Source: Rhodovarius crocodyli
GTDB taxonomy: Bacteria > Pseudomonadota > Alphaproteobacteria > Acetobacterales > Acetobacteraceae
Direction: 5' to 3'
NCBI RefSeq assembly: GCF_004005855.1
Contig: NZ_SACL01000001.1
Location: 248,001 to 312,000 of the forward strand
DNA length: 64,000 bases
Part shown: one piece after another, positions 28,628-36,617 of the stretch
How positions within the stretch are numbered: position 1 is the first letter of the stretch
Layout of the letters: each line of letters starts with the position of its first letter
The notes under the pieces: model-generated
Database searches by the model: none
What the model was told of the DNA's origin: nothing
The model's input: the letters and a program-made list of their open reading frames with translations, nothing else
Translations under genes and position numbers: made by a program

Positions 28628-29578
28628 ATGATGAAGAAGCTCGGCCCCAAAACGACCGACGTGAGCGCGTCCAGGATGGCGATTTCCAACAAGGGAAAGC
28701 CACTTCCATCCGCTGCTCGTCAGGTGCGTAACGCCGCCGCCGCCTTCGCGGTTGCCACCCTGCTCGCGGCCCCCGTGGTGCTGGTTCCCAGCACCGCTGA
28801 TGCCCGGAGCGAGCGCACCGCCGCCCGTTCCCATCGCAACGAGGCCCGGCCGGCCCGCACCCCGCAGGCCAGCCGCACTACCACCCATCGCCCCACCGCC
28901 CAGCGCGCCACCACCAACCGCCACACCGCCAACCGCCGCCGCGTCCGTTCCAGCCGCCATGCCTCCGCCGATGCGCCGCGCATGCCGGACCGCCCGCGTG
29001 AGCTTCTGCCGGTGGCCATGGGCAGCACCCTCAATTCCAGCACCTTCATGCAGGGCGGCCCCCGCGCCGCCTGCCTGGACGGCACCCGCCGCGCCGAGCA
29101 GATCCACGGCCTGCCGCGCGGCCTGCTGACCGCCATCGCCCTGTCCGAGAGCGGGCTGCACGCCTATGCCATGAACATCGGCGGCCGCACCGTGATCCCC
29201 GAGGACGGCGAGGCCGCCGCCCGGCTGCTGCGCGCCGCTTCCAGCCGCCGCACCGTCATGGCCGGCTGCCTGCAGATCAACGCCCGCGTGCATGCCCGCG
29301 GCGAGACCTGGCCGCTGGACGCCCGCATCTCCACCGACTGGGCCGGCGGCGTGCTGGCCCGCTGGGGCCATGAGCTGGGCTGGGACGAGGCGCTGCGCCG
29401 CTGGCATGGCGCCAGCACCCGCAACCATGCCCGCCTGGTGTGCCGCGTGCGCGCCAAGCTGGACGTGGTGAACCCGGACAGCACCCTGTTCCAGGAATAC
29501 GACTGCAACCCGGGCCGCGAGGCACGGACCCGCGCCAATGGCGAGGCGCATTTCGCGGCCGCCGAACAGCAGCTGTAA
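28628..29578 (+). CDS. Secreted lytic transglycosylase-like protein
   Basis: A 316-aa exported protein. A signal peptide hydrophobic core (AAAAFAVATLLAAPVVLVPSTADA) follows a long basic N-region. A ~65-residue Arg/Thr/His-rich low-complexity linker comes next. A C-terminal SLT-like domain follows, with catalytic Glu174 in LLTAIALSESGLHAYAMN and GCLQINARVHA. It would cleave peptidoglycan glycan strands. Codon third-position GC rises sharply from the ATG at 28628, favouring that start; ATG 28676 is the alternative. It ends at a strong terminator. Confidence 0.8.
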   Translation: MMKKLGPKTTDVSASRMAISNKGKPLPSAARQVRNAAAAFAVATLLAAPVVLVPSTADARSERTAARSHRNEARPARTPQASRTTTHRPTAQRATTNRHTANRRRVRSSRHASADAPRMPDRPRELLPVAMGSTLNSSTFMQGGPRAACLDGTRRAEQIHGLPRGLLTAIALSESGLHAYAMNIGGRTVIPEDGEAAARLLRAASSRRTVMAGCLQINARVHARGETWPLDARISTDWAGGVLARWGHELGWDEALRRWHGASTRNHARLVCRVRAKLDVVNPDSTLFQEYDCNPGREARTRANGEAHFAAAEQQL

Positions 29579-29600
29579 GGCCCCGGCCTACCGCAAACAA

Positions 29601-29638
29601 AAAAGCCGGAGAGGGACACCCGTCCCTCTCCGGCTTTT
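29601..29638. terminator. Bidirectional rho-independent terminator
   Basis: A 13-base stem GCCGGAGAGGGAC pairs with GTCCCTCTCCGGC around an ACCC loop, flanked by A-run and T-run, so it works on both strands. It sits between the convergent transglycosylase and dctP genes. Confidence 0.93.
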
Positions 29639-29655
29639 TCTTTGCCCAGGGCCCG

Positions 29656-29674
29656 GCAGGGGCTGAGCCCCTGC
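29656..29674. repeat. Solitary GGGGC/GCCCC hairpin
   Basis: GCAGGGGCT-G-AGCCCCTGC, perfect 9-bp arms, 15 bp downstream of the dctP stop on the minus strand. Its stem matches the hairpin modules that end repeat copies A-C, so it may be an isolated module of that family, or simply a second terminator stem. Confidence 0.5.
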
Positions 29675-29688
29675 ACGCCCGCACCGCG

Positions 29689-30777
29689 TTACTGGCGCTG
29701 CTGGGCCGCCGCGAAGGCGAAGTTGTCGTAGCTGTTCTCGGCCACGCGGAACCACTGGAACAGGTCGCTGCGGTACGGCAGGTACTTGTCCATGATGGCC
29801 TTGAAGCGCGGGTTGCGGCCCGACAGCTCCGCGATCATCTCCTCATTGGCGCGCCAGGCGGCCTGCAGCACTTCACGCGGCCAGAAGCGCAGCTGCGCGC
29901 CGGCACCCACCAGGCGGCGCAGCGCCAGCGGGTTGAAGTGGTCGTAGCGGCTGATCATCTCGCTGTCGGCCTCAAGGCAGGCCATCTCCAGCGCGTGCTT
30001 GTACAGGTCCGGCAGGGCCGCGAAGGCGCGCTGGTTGATGATCAGGTGCAGGTTCGCACCCGGCTCCCAGAAGCCCGGCGCGTAGTAGTTGCGGGCGACG
30101 CGCACATAGTTGCCGCGCTCATCGTCATGCGGGCCGGTGAACTCGGCCGCGTCGATCACGCCGCGCTCCAGGCTCGGGTAGATGTCGGACGGCGCGGTCA
30201 GCACCGGGGCGGCGCCCAGGCGCGTGAACAGCTGCCCGGCCAACCCCGTGATGCGGAACTTCAGGCCCTGCAGGTCCTGCAGGCTGCGCACCTCGTTGCG
30301 GAACCAGCCGCCCATCTGGGCGCCCGTGTTGCCGGCGGAGAAGCCGACGGCGTTGTATTCCTTCAGCAGGTCGGCCAGCAGCTCATTGCCGCCGCCATGG
30401 CGGAACCAGGCCACCTGCTGGCGGGCCGTCAGGCCGAAGGCGAGCGCCGTGAAGGGCGCGAAGGACACGTCCTTGCCCACGAAATAATAGGTGGCGGTGT
30501 GGCCGCACTCGATGGTGCCGGCCTGCACGGCGTCCAGCACCTGCAGGCCGCCCACGATCTCACCGGCCTGGAAGGGCTGGATGCGGAACTTGCCGTCGGT
30601 CAGCTGGGCGACGCGGTTGCCGATACGCTCTGCGGTGTGGAACAGAATGTCGAACACGCGCGGGAAGGAGGACTGGAGGCGCCACCGCACCTCAGGCAGG
30701 CTCTGGGCCAGGGCGGGGGTGGCAAGCGCGGCAGGAGCCGCGGCTGCAGCGGCGCCCAGGATGTGGCGGCGTTCCAT
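29689..30777 (-). CDS. TRAP transporter solute receptor (DctP/TakP type), orphan
   Basis: A 362-aa periplasmic receptor with a Tat/Sec-like signal (RRHILGAAAAAAPAALATPALAQ). The mature part has the DctP fold with QSSFPRVFDILFHTAERIG, GLKFRITGLAGQLFTRLGAAPV and an Arg in FRITG that normally salt-bridges the ligand carboxylate. The segment DAAEFTGPHDDERGNYVRVARNYYAPGF resembles TakP-like 2-oxo-acid receptors. No DctQ or DctM membrane gene is adjacent. It is separated by 79 bp from the exopolysaccharide locus and probably is its own unit. Confidence 0.9.
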   Translation of the reverse strand: MERRHILGAAAAAAPAALATPALAQSLPEVRWRLQSSFPRVFDILFHTAERIGNRVAQLTDGKFRIQPFQAGEIVGGLQVLDAVQAGTIECGHTATYYFVGKDVSFAPFTALAFGLTARQQVAWFRHGGGNELLADLLKEYNAVGFSAGNTGAQMGGWFRNEVRSLQDLQGLKFRITGLAGQLFTRLGAAPVLTAPSDIYPSLERGVIDAAEFTGPHDDERGNYVRVARNYYAPGFWEPGANLHLIINQRAFAALPDLYKHALEMACLEADSEMISRYDHFNPLALRRLVGAGAQLRFWPREVLQAAWRANEEMIAELSGRNPRFKAIMDKYLPYRSDLFQWFRVAENSYDNFAFAAAQQRQ

Positions 30778-30856
30778 ATTCTATCCGATCCTTGCAATTA
30801 TCGAAAAGGCTCGGGCGTGTAGCGCGATATTTCTAACAATAAAAGGTGAGCATTAC

Positions 30857-32020
30857 TTACCAGAACAGCGCGCCCCTCCAGGCCAGCCGCAGCTCGTCAT
30901 CCCACATCCACAAGGGGCTCCAGGCCAGAACAAGCCCCAAAATCAACAGCATAAGCGTGAGGAAGCGTTCCCACGGCCGCAGCACGCGCGATGCCAGCCA
31001 CCCCAGTGAGAAGGCGAAGCCCGCCGCGGCGGCCCATAGCGGATCAGCTATGTGCCACCGCCATGTGGCCATGGCACCGGCGATGGGCGCCACCAGCAGC
31101 GCCATCAGCGCGAAGGCCGGGCGCGCCCGTTCCGCCGCCGTGCCGATCACCAGCATCAGCGGCAGCGCGGACAGGGGCACGGCAGCCAGCATCCAGGCCA
31201 TCAGCAGGCCCAGCGGCAGCAGGAACTGCCCGCCATGTTCCGCCAGCCAGAGCGACTGCGCGGCGGCATCCGCGCCGTGCATGGCGGCCGACCAGCGCAG
31301 GAAGGCGAATTTCGGCGGCTCACCCAGCGTCGCCGCCGCCACCAGGATGCCGCCAAGCGCCACGACAGTGGGAAACAGCGTCAACAGATAGAGTGCGACG
31401 GCGGAGGCGCCGTCCCGCACGTCCCGCAGGGCCAGCGGCAGCAGCACCAGCATGGGCGCCAGGATATAGATGGCGGTCGGCGTGGTCATGATCATGCCGG
31501 CCAGCGCCAGGCCCAGCGCGATCAGCGACTGGCTGTCACCCACCGAGGAAGCGCGGTCGAAGGCCATGCCTACCAGCGCCATCATGATGGCCGCCAGCAG
31601 CAGGGTGGAACCGGAGGTGACGAGAATGAGCATCACCGGGTTCAGCGCGACGGCCATCACCACCAACGTGCCGCCCATCACCGGCCAGCCGCGCCCCATC
31701 AGGCGCCAGTGCAGCGCCCCCATCAGGCAGGCGCCGGTGGCGACGGTCACAAGCAGCAGCGTCTGCGGCCCGCTGTCCGGGATGGCGTGCAGCAGCAGCA
31801 GCAGCAGCGCGCTGAACCATTGCCCGGCCAGGGCGGCCGGGTCATCGGCGAAGGCCCAGTTCTCGGCCAGCCGGCCCGACAGATCGGTGCTCTGCAGCAC
31901 CCGGTCGGCGGCCAGCGCATAGAGAATGAAGCAGCACGCGATGACCAGCAGCGTCGCCAGCATCGGCCGGCGCGCCACGAAGGCCGCGCGCCGCTCCTCC
32001 GCCGCGACGCGCCCGTTCAC
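30857..32020 (-). CDS. Polytopic membrane protein of the exopolysaccharide locus
   Basis: A 387-aa integral membrane protein with about ten hydrophobic segments and few soluble loops. I do not recognise a family. It starts with GTG at 32020, overlapping the GT2 stop by 4 bp (GTGA); longer frames upstream are not real. The tight coupling to a cellulose-synthase-like GT suggests a role in polymer export, acyl or lipid modification, or assembly of the synthase. The loops lack clear catalytic motifs such as HxxxxD or the MBOAT His. It is the last gene of the three. Confidence 0.8.
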   Translation of the reverse strand: MNGRVAAEERRAAFVARRPMLATLLVIACCFILYALAADRVLQSTDLSGRLAENWAFADDPAALAGQWFSALLLLLLHAIPDSGPQTLLLVTVATGACLMGALHWRLMGRGWPVMGGTLVVMAVALNPVMLILVTSGSTLLLAAIMMALVGMAFDRASSVGDSQSLIALGLALAGMIMTTPTAIYILAPMLVLLPLALRDVRDGASAVALYLLTLFPTVVALGGILVAAATLGEPPKFAFLRWSAAMHGADAAAQSLWLAEHGGQFLLPLGLLMAWMLAAVPLSALPLMLVIGTAAERARPAFALMALLVAPIAGAMATWRWHIADPLWAAAAGFAFSLGWLASRVLRPWERFLTLMLLILGLVLAWSPLWMWDDELRLAWRGALFW

Positions 32021-33921
32021 GGCGAGCCCTGCTGGGCGATGCCGGATTGGGCGATGCCCGCCAGCTGGGTCTGCGTGATCTTGCTGGTGCCGTGCTGGGT
32101 CTTCTCCCAGAAATGCGGCTTCACGATCAGCTGCCACAGCGCCTTGTAGGCGGCGATGGAGTGCATGACCCAATAGACCGGCGCGATCAGCGCCCAGGGC
32201 ATCAGGCTGAACCAGCCGCGCTTCGCCGCCGCCACCATGGTCATGTAGACATACATCGCGTTGCCCACGACCAGGTTCAGGATGGCGAAGTAGATGATCG
32301 GCGCCGGGAACAGCGGCGACACGATGTCGGAGCCGAACACCAGCCCCACCAGCGTGGTCAGCCACAGCAGCGGGTTCAGCACGGCCGTCAGCACCGGGAA
32401 GCCGATGAAGAAGTGGAAGCCCCAGAAGCCCACGCCGCCCAGGCGCCGGTACAGCTGGATCGGCCGGCGCATGTGCACCAGCCAGGTCTGCATGTAGCCC
32501 TTGATCCAGCGGCTGCGCTGGTTGATCCAGCTGCGCGGCACGCCGTTCGCTTCCTCGAAGGTGGTGCTGTTCATCACCGCCACCTGATAGCCCTGCTGCG
32601 TCAGGCGCACGCCGAGGTCGGCGTCCTCCGTGACGTTGTAGGGGTCCCAGGCGCCGGCCGCGCGCAGCACGGAGGTGCGGAAGTGGTTGGAGGTGCCCCC
32701 CAGCGGAATGGGGATCTTGAGCGCGTGCAGCCCCGGCAGCAGGTAGTCGAACCAGTTGGAATATTCGAGCGTGAACATCCGCGTCAGGAAGTTCTCGCGG
32801 CGGTTGAAGTAGTTCAGCCGCGCCTGGATGCAGGCCACGTTGTCCGCGCTGCGCTTGAACATCGCGACCGCCTTCTTCAGCTGGTCGGGCTCGGGGATGT
32901 CCTCGGCGTCGAACACCACGATGTATTCGCCGCGCGCGAAGCGCAGGGCGTAGTTGCAGGCCTTGGGCTTGGTCTTGGGATAGCTGGTGGGCACGCGGAC
33001 GATCTCGAAGATGCCCTCGGCCTTCAGCGCCTTGGCGGCCTCGATGGTCTCGACGTCATCGGCCTCCAGCACCAGCTTCACGTCCAGCTTGGCCAGCGGA
33101 TAGTCCATCCGGCGCATGGAATGCACCAGGATCGGCAGGACCTCCGCCTCCTTGTACATGGGCACCAGCACCGTATAGGTCGGCAGGTCCTCGGCGCGCA
33201 GGGCGGCGATTTCCTCGGGCGTCACGCTTTCATCCACGCTGTGGTGGCTGCCCTTCCAGGTCAGCAGGAAGCGGAAGCCGAAGCACAGCAGGTAGAAGAC
33301 GGTCACCGCCGCCGACAGGCCGATCATGGTGCCGGTCGGCGCCAGGATCAGCCCCAGGATGAACAGCGAGACCGCGGCCCAGGCCCAGATGGCCTGCGGC
33401 ACCGTCAGCACCTTCTTGGCGGACAGCTCGGGGGTCGCGATATGCAGCGCCTCGCGCGCCTCCTGGTCGGCCAGCTGGTCGAAGCGCTTCTGCAGCGCCC
33501 ACAGGATGTCGAACTTGGCCGTGACGGCCCAGCCCAGACGGTCATGCGGATAACGGCGGGACGCCCATTCGATCACATCCGGCGCGCCGGGGCGTTGGGC
33601 GGCCAGGATCAGCGCACCGTTGCCGGCGCGCTTCCACGGCACCAGGCCCAGCGCCAGGTACTGCTCGCGGTCGCTCGCATCCAGCAGGGAGGCATCGGGC
33701 GGTTCCACCGTCAGGTCCGCCAGCGGCAGGCCGGTGCCGGCGGCGGTCGCCAGCGCCCAGTCGCGCGGGCTGACGGCACCATCGGCGACCAGCGCCTCAC
33801 CGATCGAGGTGCGCCAGTTCGACGCATTGTCGCGCGCGCGGGCCAGCGCATCCTGGTCCAGCCGCCCGCGCAGCATCAGCTGCGCGAGGGTGGCTTCCTC
33901 CAGCGGAAGAGCCTGGGACAT
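32017..33921 (-). CDS. Cellulose-synthase-like GT2 glycosyltransferase with N-terminal MshEN-type domain
   Basis: A 634-aa processive glycosyltransferase. Residues ~10-150 resemble the GspE-N/MshEN domain (SIGEALVADGAVSPRDWALA, then GLPLADL), which in MshE and NfrB binds cyclic di-GMP. Two helices lie at ~173-222. The GT-A domain ~245-480 has EADD near 286, DAED at 338-341, TED at 431-433 and QRSRW at 468-472, the full BcsA-type set. Three to four C-terminal helices follow. There is no PilZ domain. It lies 7 bp after the BcsB-like gene. The polymer is unknown; c-di-GMP control is inference. Confidence 0.88.
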   Translation of the reverse strand: MSQALPLEEATLAQLMLRGRLDQDALARARDNASNWRTSIGEALVADGAVSPRDWALATAAGTGLPLADLTVEPPDASLLDASDREQYLALGLVPWKRAGNGALILAAQRPGAPDVIEWASRRYPHDRLGWAVTAKFDILWALQKRFDQLADQEAREALHIATPELSAKKVLTVPQAIWAWAAVSLFILGLILAPTGTMIGLSAAVTVFYLLCFGFRFLLTWKGSHHSVDESVTPEEIAALRAEDLPTYTVLVPMYKEAEVLPILVHSMRRMDYPLAKLDVKLVLEADDVETIEAAKALKAEGIFEIVRVPTSYPKTKPKACNYALRFARGEYIVVFDAEDIPEPDQLKKAVAMFKRSADNVACIQARLNYFNRRENFLTRMFTLEYSNWFDYLLPGLHALKIPIPLGGTSNHFRTSVLRAAGAWDPYNVTEDADLGVRLTQQGYQVAVMNSTTFEEANGVPRSWINQRSRWIKGYMQTWLVHMRRPIQLYRRLGGVGFWGFHFFIGFPVLTAVLNPLLWLTTLVGLVFGSDIVSPLFPAPIIYFAILNLVVGNAMYVYMTMVAAAKRGWFSLMPWALIAPVYWVMHSIAAYKALWQLIVKPHFWEKTQHGTSKITQTQLAGIAQSGIAQQGSP

Positions 33922-33928
33922 CTAGGCT

Positions 33929-35740
33929 TCACCCTTTCTTCCGGCGCATGCGCAGCACGGCCAGCAACACCAGGACGGTCAGCAGCACCCAGCCGGCGAT
34001 GAACAGCTCAGTCCGCCACTGGGAAAGGAAGGACAGCGCGCCGCGCGTCTCGATCATGCGGGCCTCCTCAACGCTCACCTGCTGGCGGCGCGTGTCGAAG
34101 GAGGCAGGAATGCGCGAGCCGTCCAGCACCGCCACATTGCCGGTGGACAGCACGGCAGGGGTGGTCAGGCTGCGCTCGGACCCCGGGGAGAACCACAGGC
34201 CCGGGATGCCCCCGGCCTCGGCCACCTGCACCACCGACAGCCCGGCGGCGGGCGAGATCTCGGCACGCGCGCCGTTGCGCTCATCCTGCAGCACCACGCG
34301 GCCCAGATCCGGGCGCAGCAGCGCGCGGGCGTTCAGCTCCGACGGCGCGGTGCGGGACAGCAACAGGAAGGGCCGGTCGAGCCGCGCGCCGGCCGAAACC
34401 TCGATGGCGTGGGCACGGGCGCCCGCACGGCTCAGGATGGTGGCCATGGCGGGGATGCTCGCCACCGCCTCATGCGCCGGCACATCCACCCGCACCAGCG
34501 CCGGCCGGTCGGAGGAGACGTAGAAGCCGTTGAAGTCGGTGGGGCGCGGATAGCCGTCGCCCAGGATCACCTCGCTCGACGGGCTCATGGCGAACAGGAA
34601 GCTGCTGTCGCAGGCCGGGCGGAAGCCGATGCGCGCGAAGCGCAGGCGGATCGACATGCGGTGCTGGATGAATTCCTCGGGCAGCGGGATCAGCACCCCG
34701 TTCATCATCACCAGTTCGCGGTAGGTCTCGCTCCAGACCACGCGCTGGCCCACCCGCATGGTCACGCTCATGGCGTTGTTGGGCGGCATCACCGGGCCGC
34801 GGCCGAACAGGCGGATGGCGGTGGGGCGGCGGCCGGGCGGCAGGTTGTTGAACGGGATCTCGACCTCGAAGGTGCCCTCGCTGAAGATCTGCACTTCGGA
34901 GAGCCCGACGCCGAGATCGGCGAAGGTCACGCGATCAGAGGTGGCGGCCAGGGAGGTGGGCGCGCCCACGCCCGCCACGGCGGGAATGACGCGCATGGCG
35001 CCGGCGGCCTCGGTCAGCGCACGGGCGGCGGCGGTGTCGGCCACGCGCAGGCGAGCATTGCCGTCGGGCATGGCCTCGACCGAGAGCGGCGCGCTGCCGC
35101 GCCCGATCACGATGCGGGCGCTCGCGTCACCGGGGCCCACCATCACGGGCTTGGCGCCACGGCTGATGAGGGAGACGGCGAGGCCGAGCGCGGCCTCGAC
35201 ATCCTGCATGCTGGGGTTGGAAGGCAGGGCGATGGGCACGGTGCCCGTCAGGCGGCGCCACACCACGCCCACGCCTTCCTCGCCGTCGGCATCCACCGTC
35301 AGCCGGGTGGCGGGCAGGATATGGCTCCAGACCGCGGGGGTGTCGTTGTCGAAGCACAGCACCTCACGCTGCAGCGCCTGGTCGGCGGCGAAGCGGATGC
35401 GCAGGTAGTCATACCGCGCGAGCGCCGGCGGGATGGGAATGTTGTGGGTGCCCGGCCCATCCCGCAGCGGGATGGAGGCCACCGGGAAGTCGTTGGCCAG
35501 GACCTGGATCGAGGAAAGCTGGTCCAGCAACGGGCTGGGGTTCACGTCCACCCGCAGCTCCGGCCGCACCGGGTTGGCCGGCATGGGGAAATAGACTTCC
35601 TGCGTGGAGCGGGAACCCTGCAGCACCAGGCCGTTGGTGAAGCCCAGATCCTCAAGCGTGTCAGCAGCGGCGGGCACCACCGAAGCGCAGGCCAGGATGG
35701 CCCCCGCGATCATCCCCAGGCCGGAATGACGATTCCTCAT
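33929..35740 (-). CDS. BcsB-like cellulose synthase regulatory subunit
   Basis: A 603-aa periplasmic protein with a signal peptide (MIAGAILACASVVPAAADT) and a C-terminal anchor helix (ELFIAGWVLLTVLVLLAVLRMRRKKG). In between are BcsB-like jelly-roll carbohydrate-binding and flavodoxin-like modules (LEDLGFTNGLVLQGSRSTQEVYFPMP; TFEVEIPFNNLPPGRRPTAIRLFGRG). BcsB docks on the catalytic subunit and guides the glucan across the periplasm. It is somewhat shorter than classic BcsB. It is the first gene of the locus; the 212-bp upstream gap is markedly AT-rich near 35815-35865 and should hold the promoter. Confidence 0.85.
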   Translation of the reverse strand: MRNRHSGLGMIAGAILACASVVPAAADTLEDLGFTNGLVLQGSRSTQEVYFPMPANPVRPELRVDVNPSPLLDQLSSIQVLANDFPVASIPLRDGPGTHNIPIPPALARYDYLRIRFAADQALQREVLCFDNDTPAVWSHILPATRLTVDADGEEGVGVVWRRLTGTVPIALPSNPSMQDVEAALGLAVSLISRGAKPVMVGPGDASARIVIGRGSAPLSVEAMPDGNARLRVADTAAARALTEAAGAMRVIPAVAGVGAPTSLAATSDRVTFADLGVGLSEVQIFSEGTFEVEIPFNNLPPGRRPTAIRLFGRGPVMPPNNAMSVTMRVGQRVVWSETYRELVMMNGVLIPLPEEFIQHRMSIRLRFARIGFRPACDSSFLFAMSPSSEVILGDGYPRPTDFNGFYVSSDRPALVRVDVPAHEAVASIPAMATILSRAGARAHAIEVSAGARLDRPFLLLSRTAPSELNARALLRPDLGRVVLQDERNGARAEISPAAGLSVVQVAEAGGIPGLWFSPGSERSLTTPAVLSTGNVAVLDGSRIPASFDTRRQQVSVEEARMIETRGALSFLSQWRTELFIAGWVLLTVLVLLAVLRMRRKKG

Positions 35741-35952
35741 GCTGACTTCCTCATCCTGCACGGCAAGGCACGCGCCGGCATGCGACGCGATTCCTGCGAG
35801 ACCATACATCTGGTTTCAACTTTTCGTTATACCAAAACTAACCATTAATCCTATTTTTTAGAAGTCACGTGGCAGCATTATTACCTGAGCGTTATGTACG
35901 GGCTTTCCCCCGCCCCTGTGCGGCCCCGCCCCTTTCCTGCTACACCGCGCGC

Positions 35953-36150
35953 ATGAGCCATTCCGATGCCAACTCCGCACCATTGGACCCCAAGCTGCTG
36001 GAGATCCTGGTCTGCCCCGTGACCAAGGGCCCGCTGCGCTACGACCGCGCGACGAATGAGCTGGTCAGCGAGCAGGCGGGCCTCGCCTATCCGGTCCGCG
36101 ACGGCATTCCCATCATGCTGCCCGGCGAGGCGCGCAAGCTCGAAGGCTGA
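35953..36150 (+). CDS. Trm112-like small protein
   Basis: A 65-aa Trm112/YcaR-family protein. The body [42 protein letters not shown] is the whole family fold. Only one Cys of the zinc knuckle remains, as is common in proteobacterial members. In other systems Trm112 activates methyltransferases; the bacterial role is not settled. Its stop shares one base with the next start (TGATG), so it is coupled to the DUF971 gene. Confidence 0.9.
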   Translation: MSHSDANSAPLDPKLLEILVCPVTKGPLRYDRATNELVSEQAGLAYPVRDGIPIMLPGEARKLEG

Positions 36151-36518
36151 TGACCGACGCCCCCACCGCCCTGCGCTATCGCCGCGAGGCGCGGGTCCTG
36201 GAGGTGGAGTTCCCCGGCGGGGCGCATTTCGCCCTGCCCGCCGAATACCTGCGCGTCGAAAGCCCCTCGGCCGAGGTGCAGGGCCATGGGCCCGGCCAGA
36301 AGACCATCGTGGGCGGCCGCCGCCATGTCGGCATCATCCGCATGGAGCCGGTGGGCCATTACGCCGTGCGCATCGTCTTCGACGACCTGCACGACAGCGG
36401 CATCTACACATGGGTGTACCTGAGAGAGCTTGGCGAGCAGCAGGCCGCCCGCTGGGCTGCCTATGAGGACGCGCTGGCCGCGCGGCGGCTCAGCCGCGAC
36501 CCGCCCGGCCGCCGTTAG
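36150..36518 (+). CDS. DUF971 (gamma-butyrobetaine hydroxylase N-terminal-like) protein
   Basis: A 122-aa protein made of the DUF971 domain. The signature HYAVRIVFDDLHDSGIYTWVYLRELG is intact. In eukaryotic butyrobetaine hydroxylase this domain sits before the oxygenase domain; the stand-alone bacterial form occurs near Fe-S or apbC genes. Function unknown. The start overlaps the Trm112-like stop by one base. No oxygenase domain follows; the next gene is ahcY. Confidence 0.88.
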   Translation: MTDAPTALRYRREARVLEVEFPGGAHFALPAEYLRVESPSAEVQGHGPGQKTIVGGRRHVGIIRMEPVGHYAVRIVFDDLHDSGIYTWVYLRELGEQQAARWAAYEDALAARRLSRDPPGRR

Positions 36519-36534
36519 CCCTGCGTTCATAACA

Positions 36535-36552
36535 CATAAAGATATCCTTATG
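36535..36552. promoter_or_regulatory. Candidate operator upstream of ahcY
   Basis: CATAAAGATATCCTTATG is an 18-bp dyad centred on GATATC with eight of nine base pairs matching, 66-83 bp before the ahcY ATG. Methionine-cycle genes in proteobacteria are often under SahR-type ArsR-family control through dyads of this size. The assignment to SahR is inference; no regulator gene is in the window. Confidence 0.5.
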
Positions 36553-36617
36553 GGTGATTGCATGCCGCTGCGCCGCATGCTACCGCCCCCGCACATCCAG
36601 CAAACGGAGCCGCCATC

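Noticed and set aside
36519-36617. SAH riboswitch before ahcY
   Set aside because: The conserved SAH riboswitch core is not present; only the short GATATC-centred dyad and a small GCATG/CATGC stem are seen.
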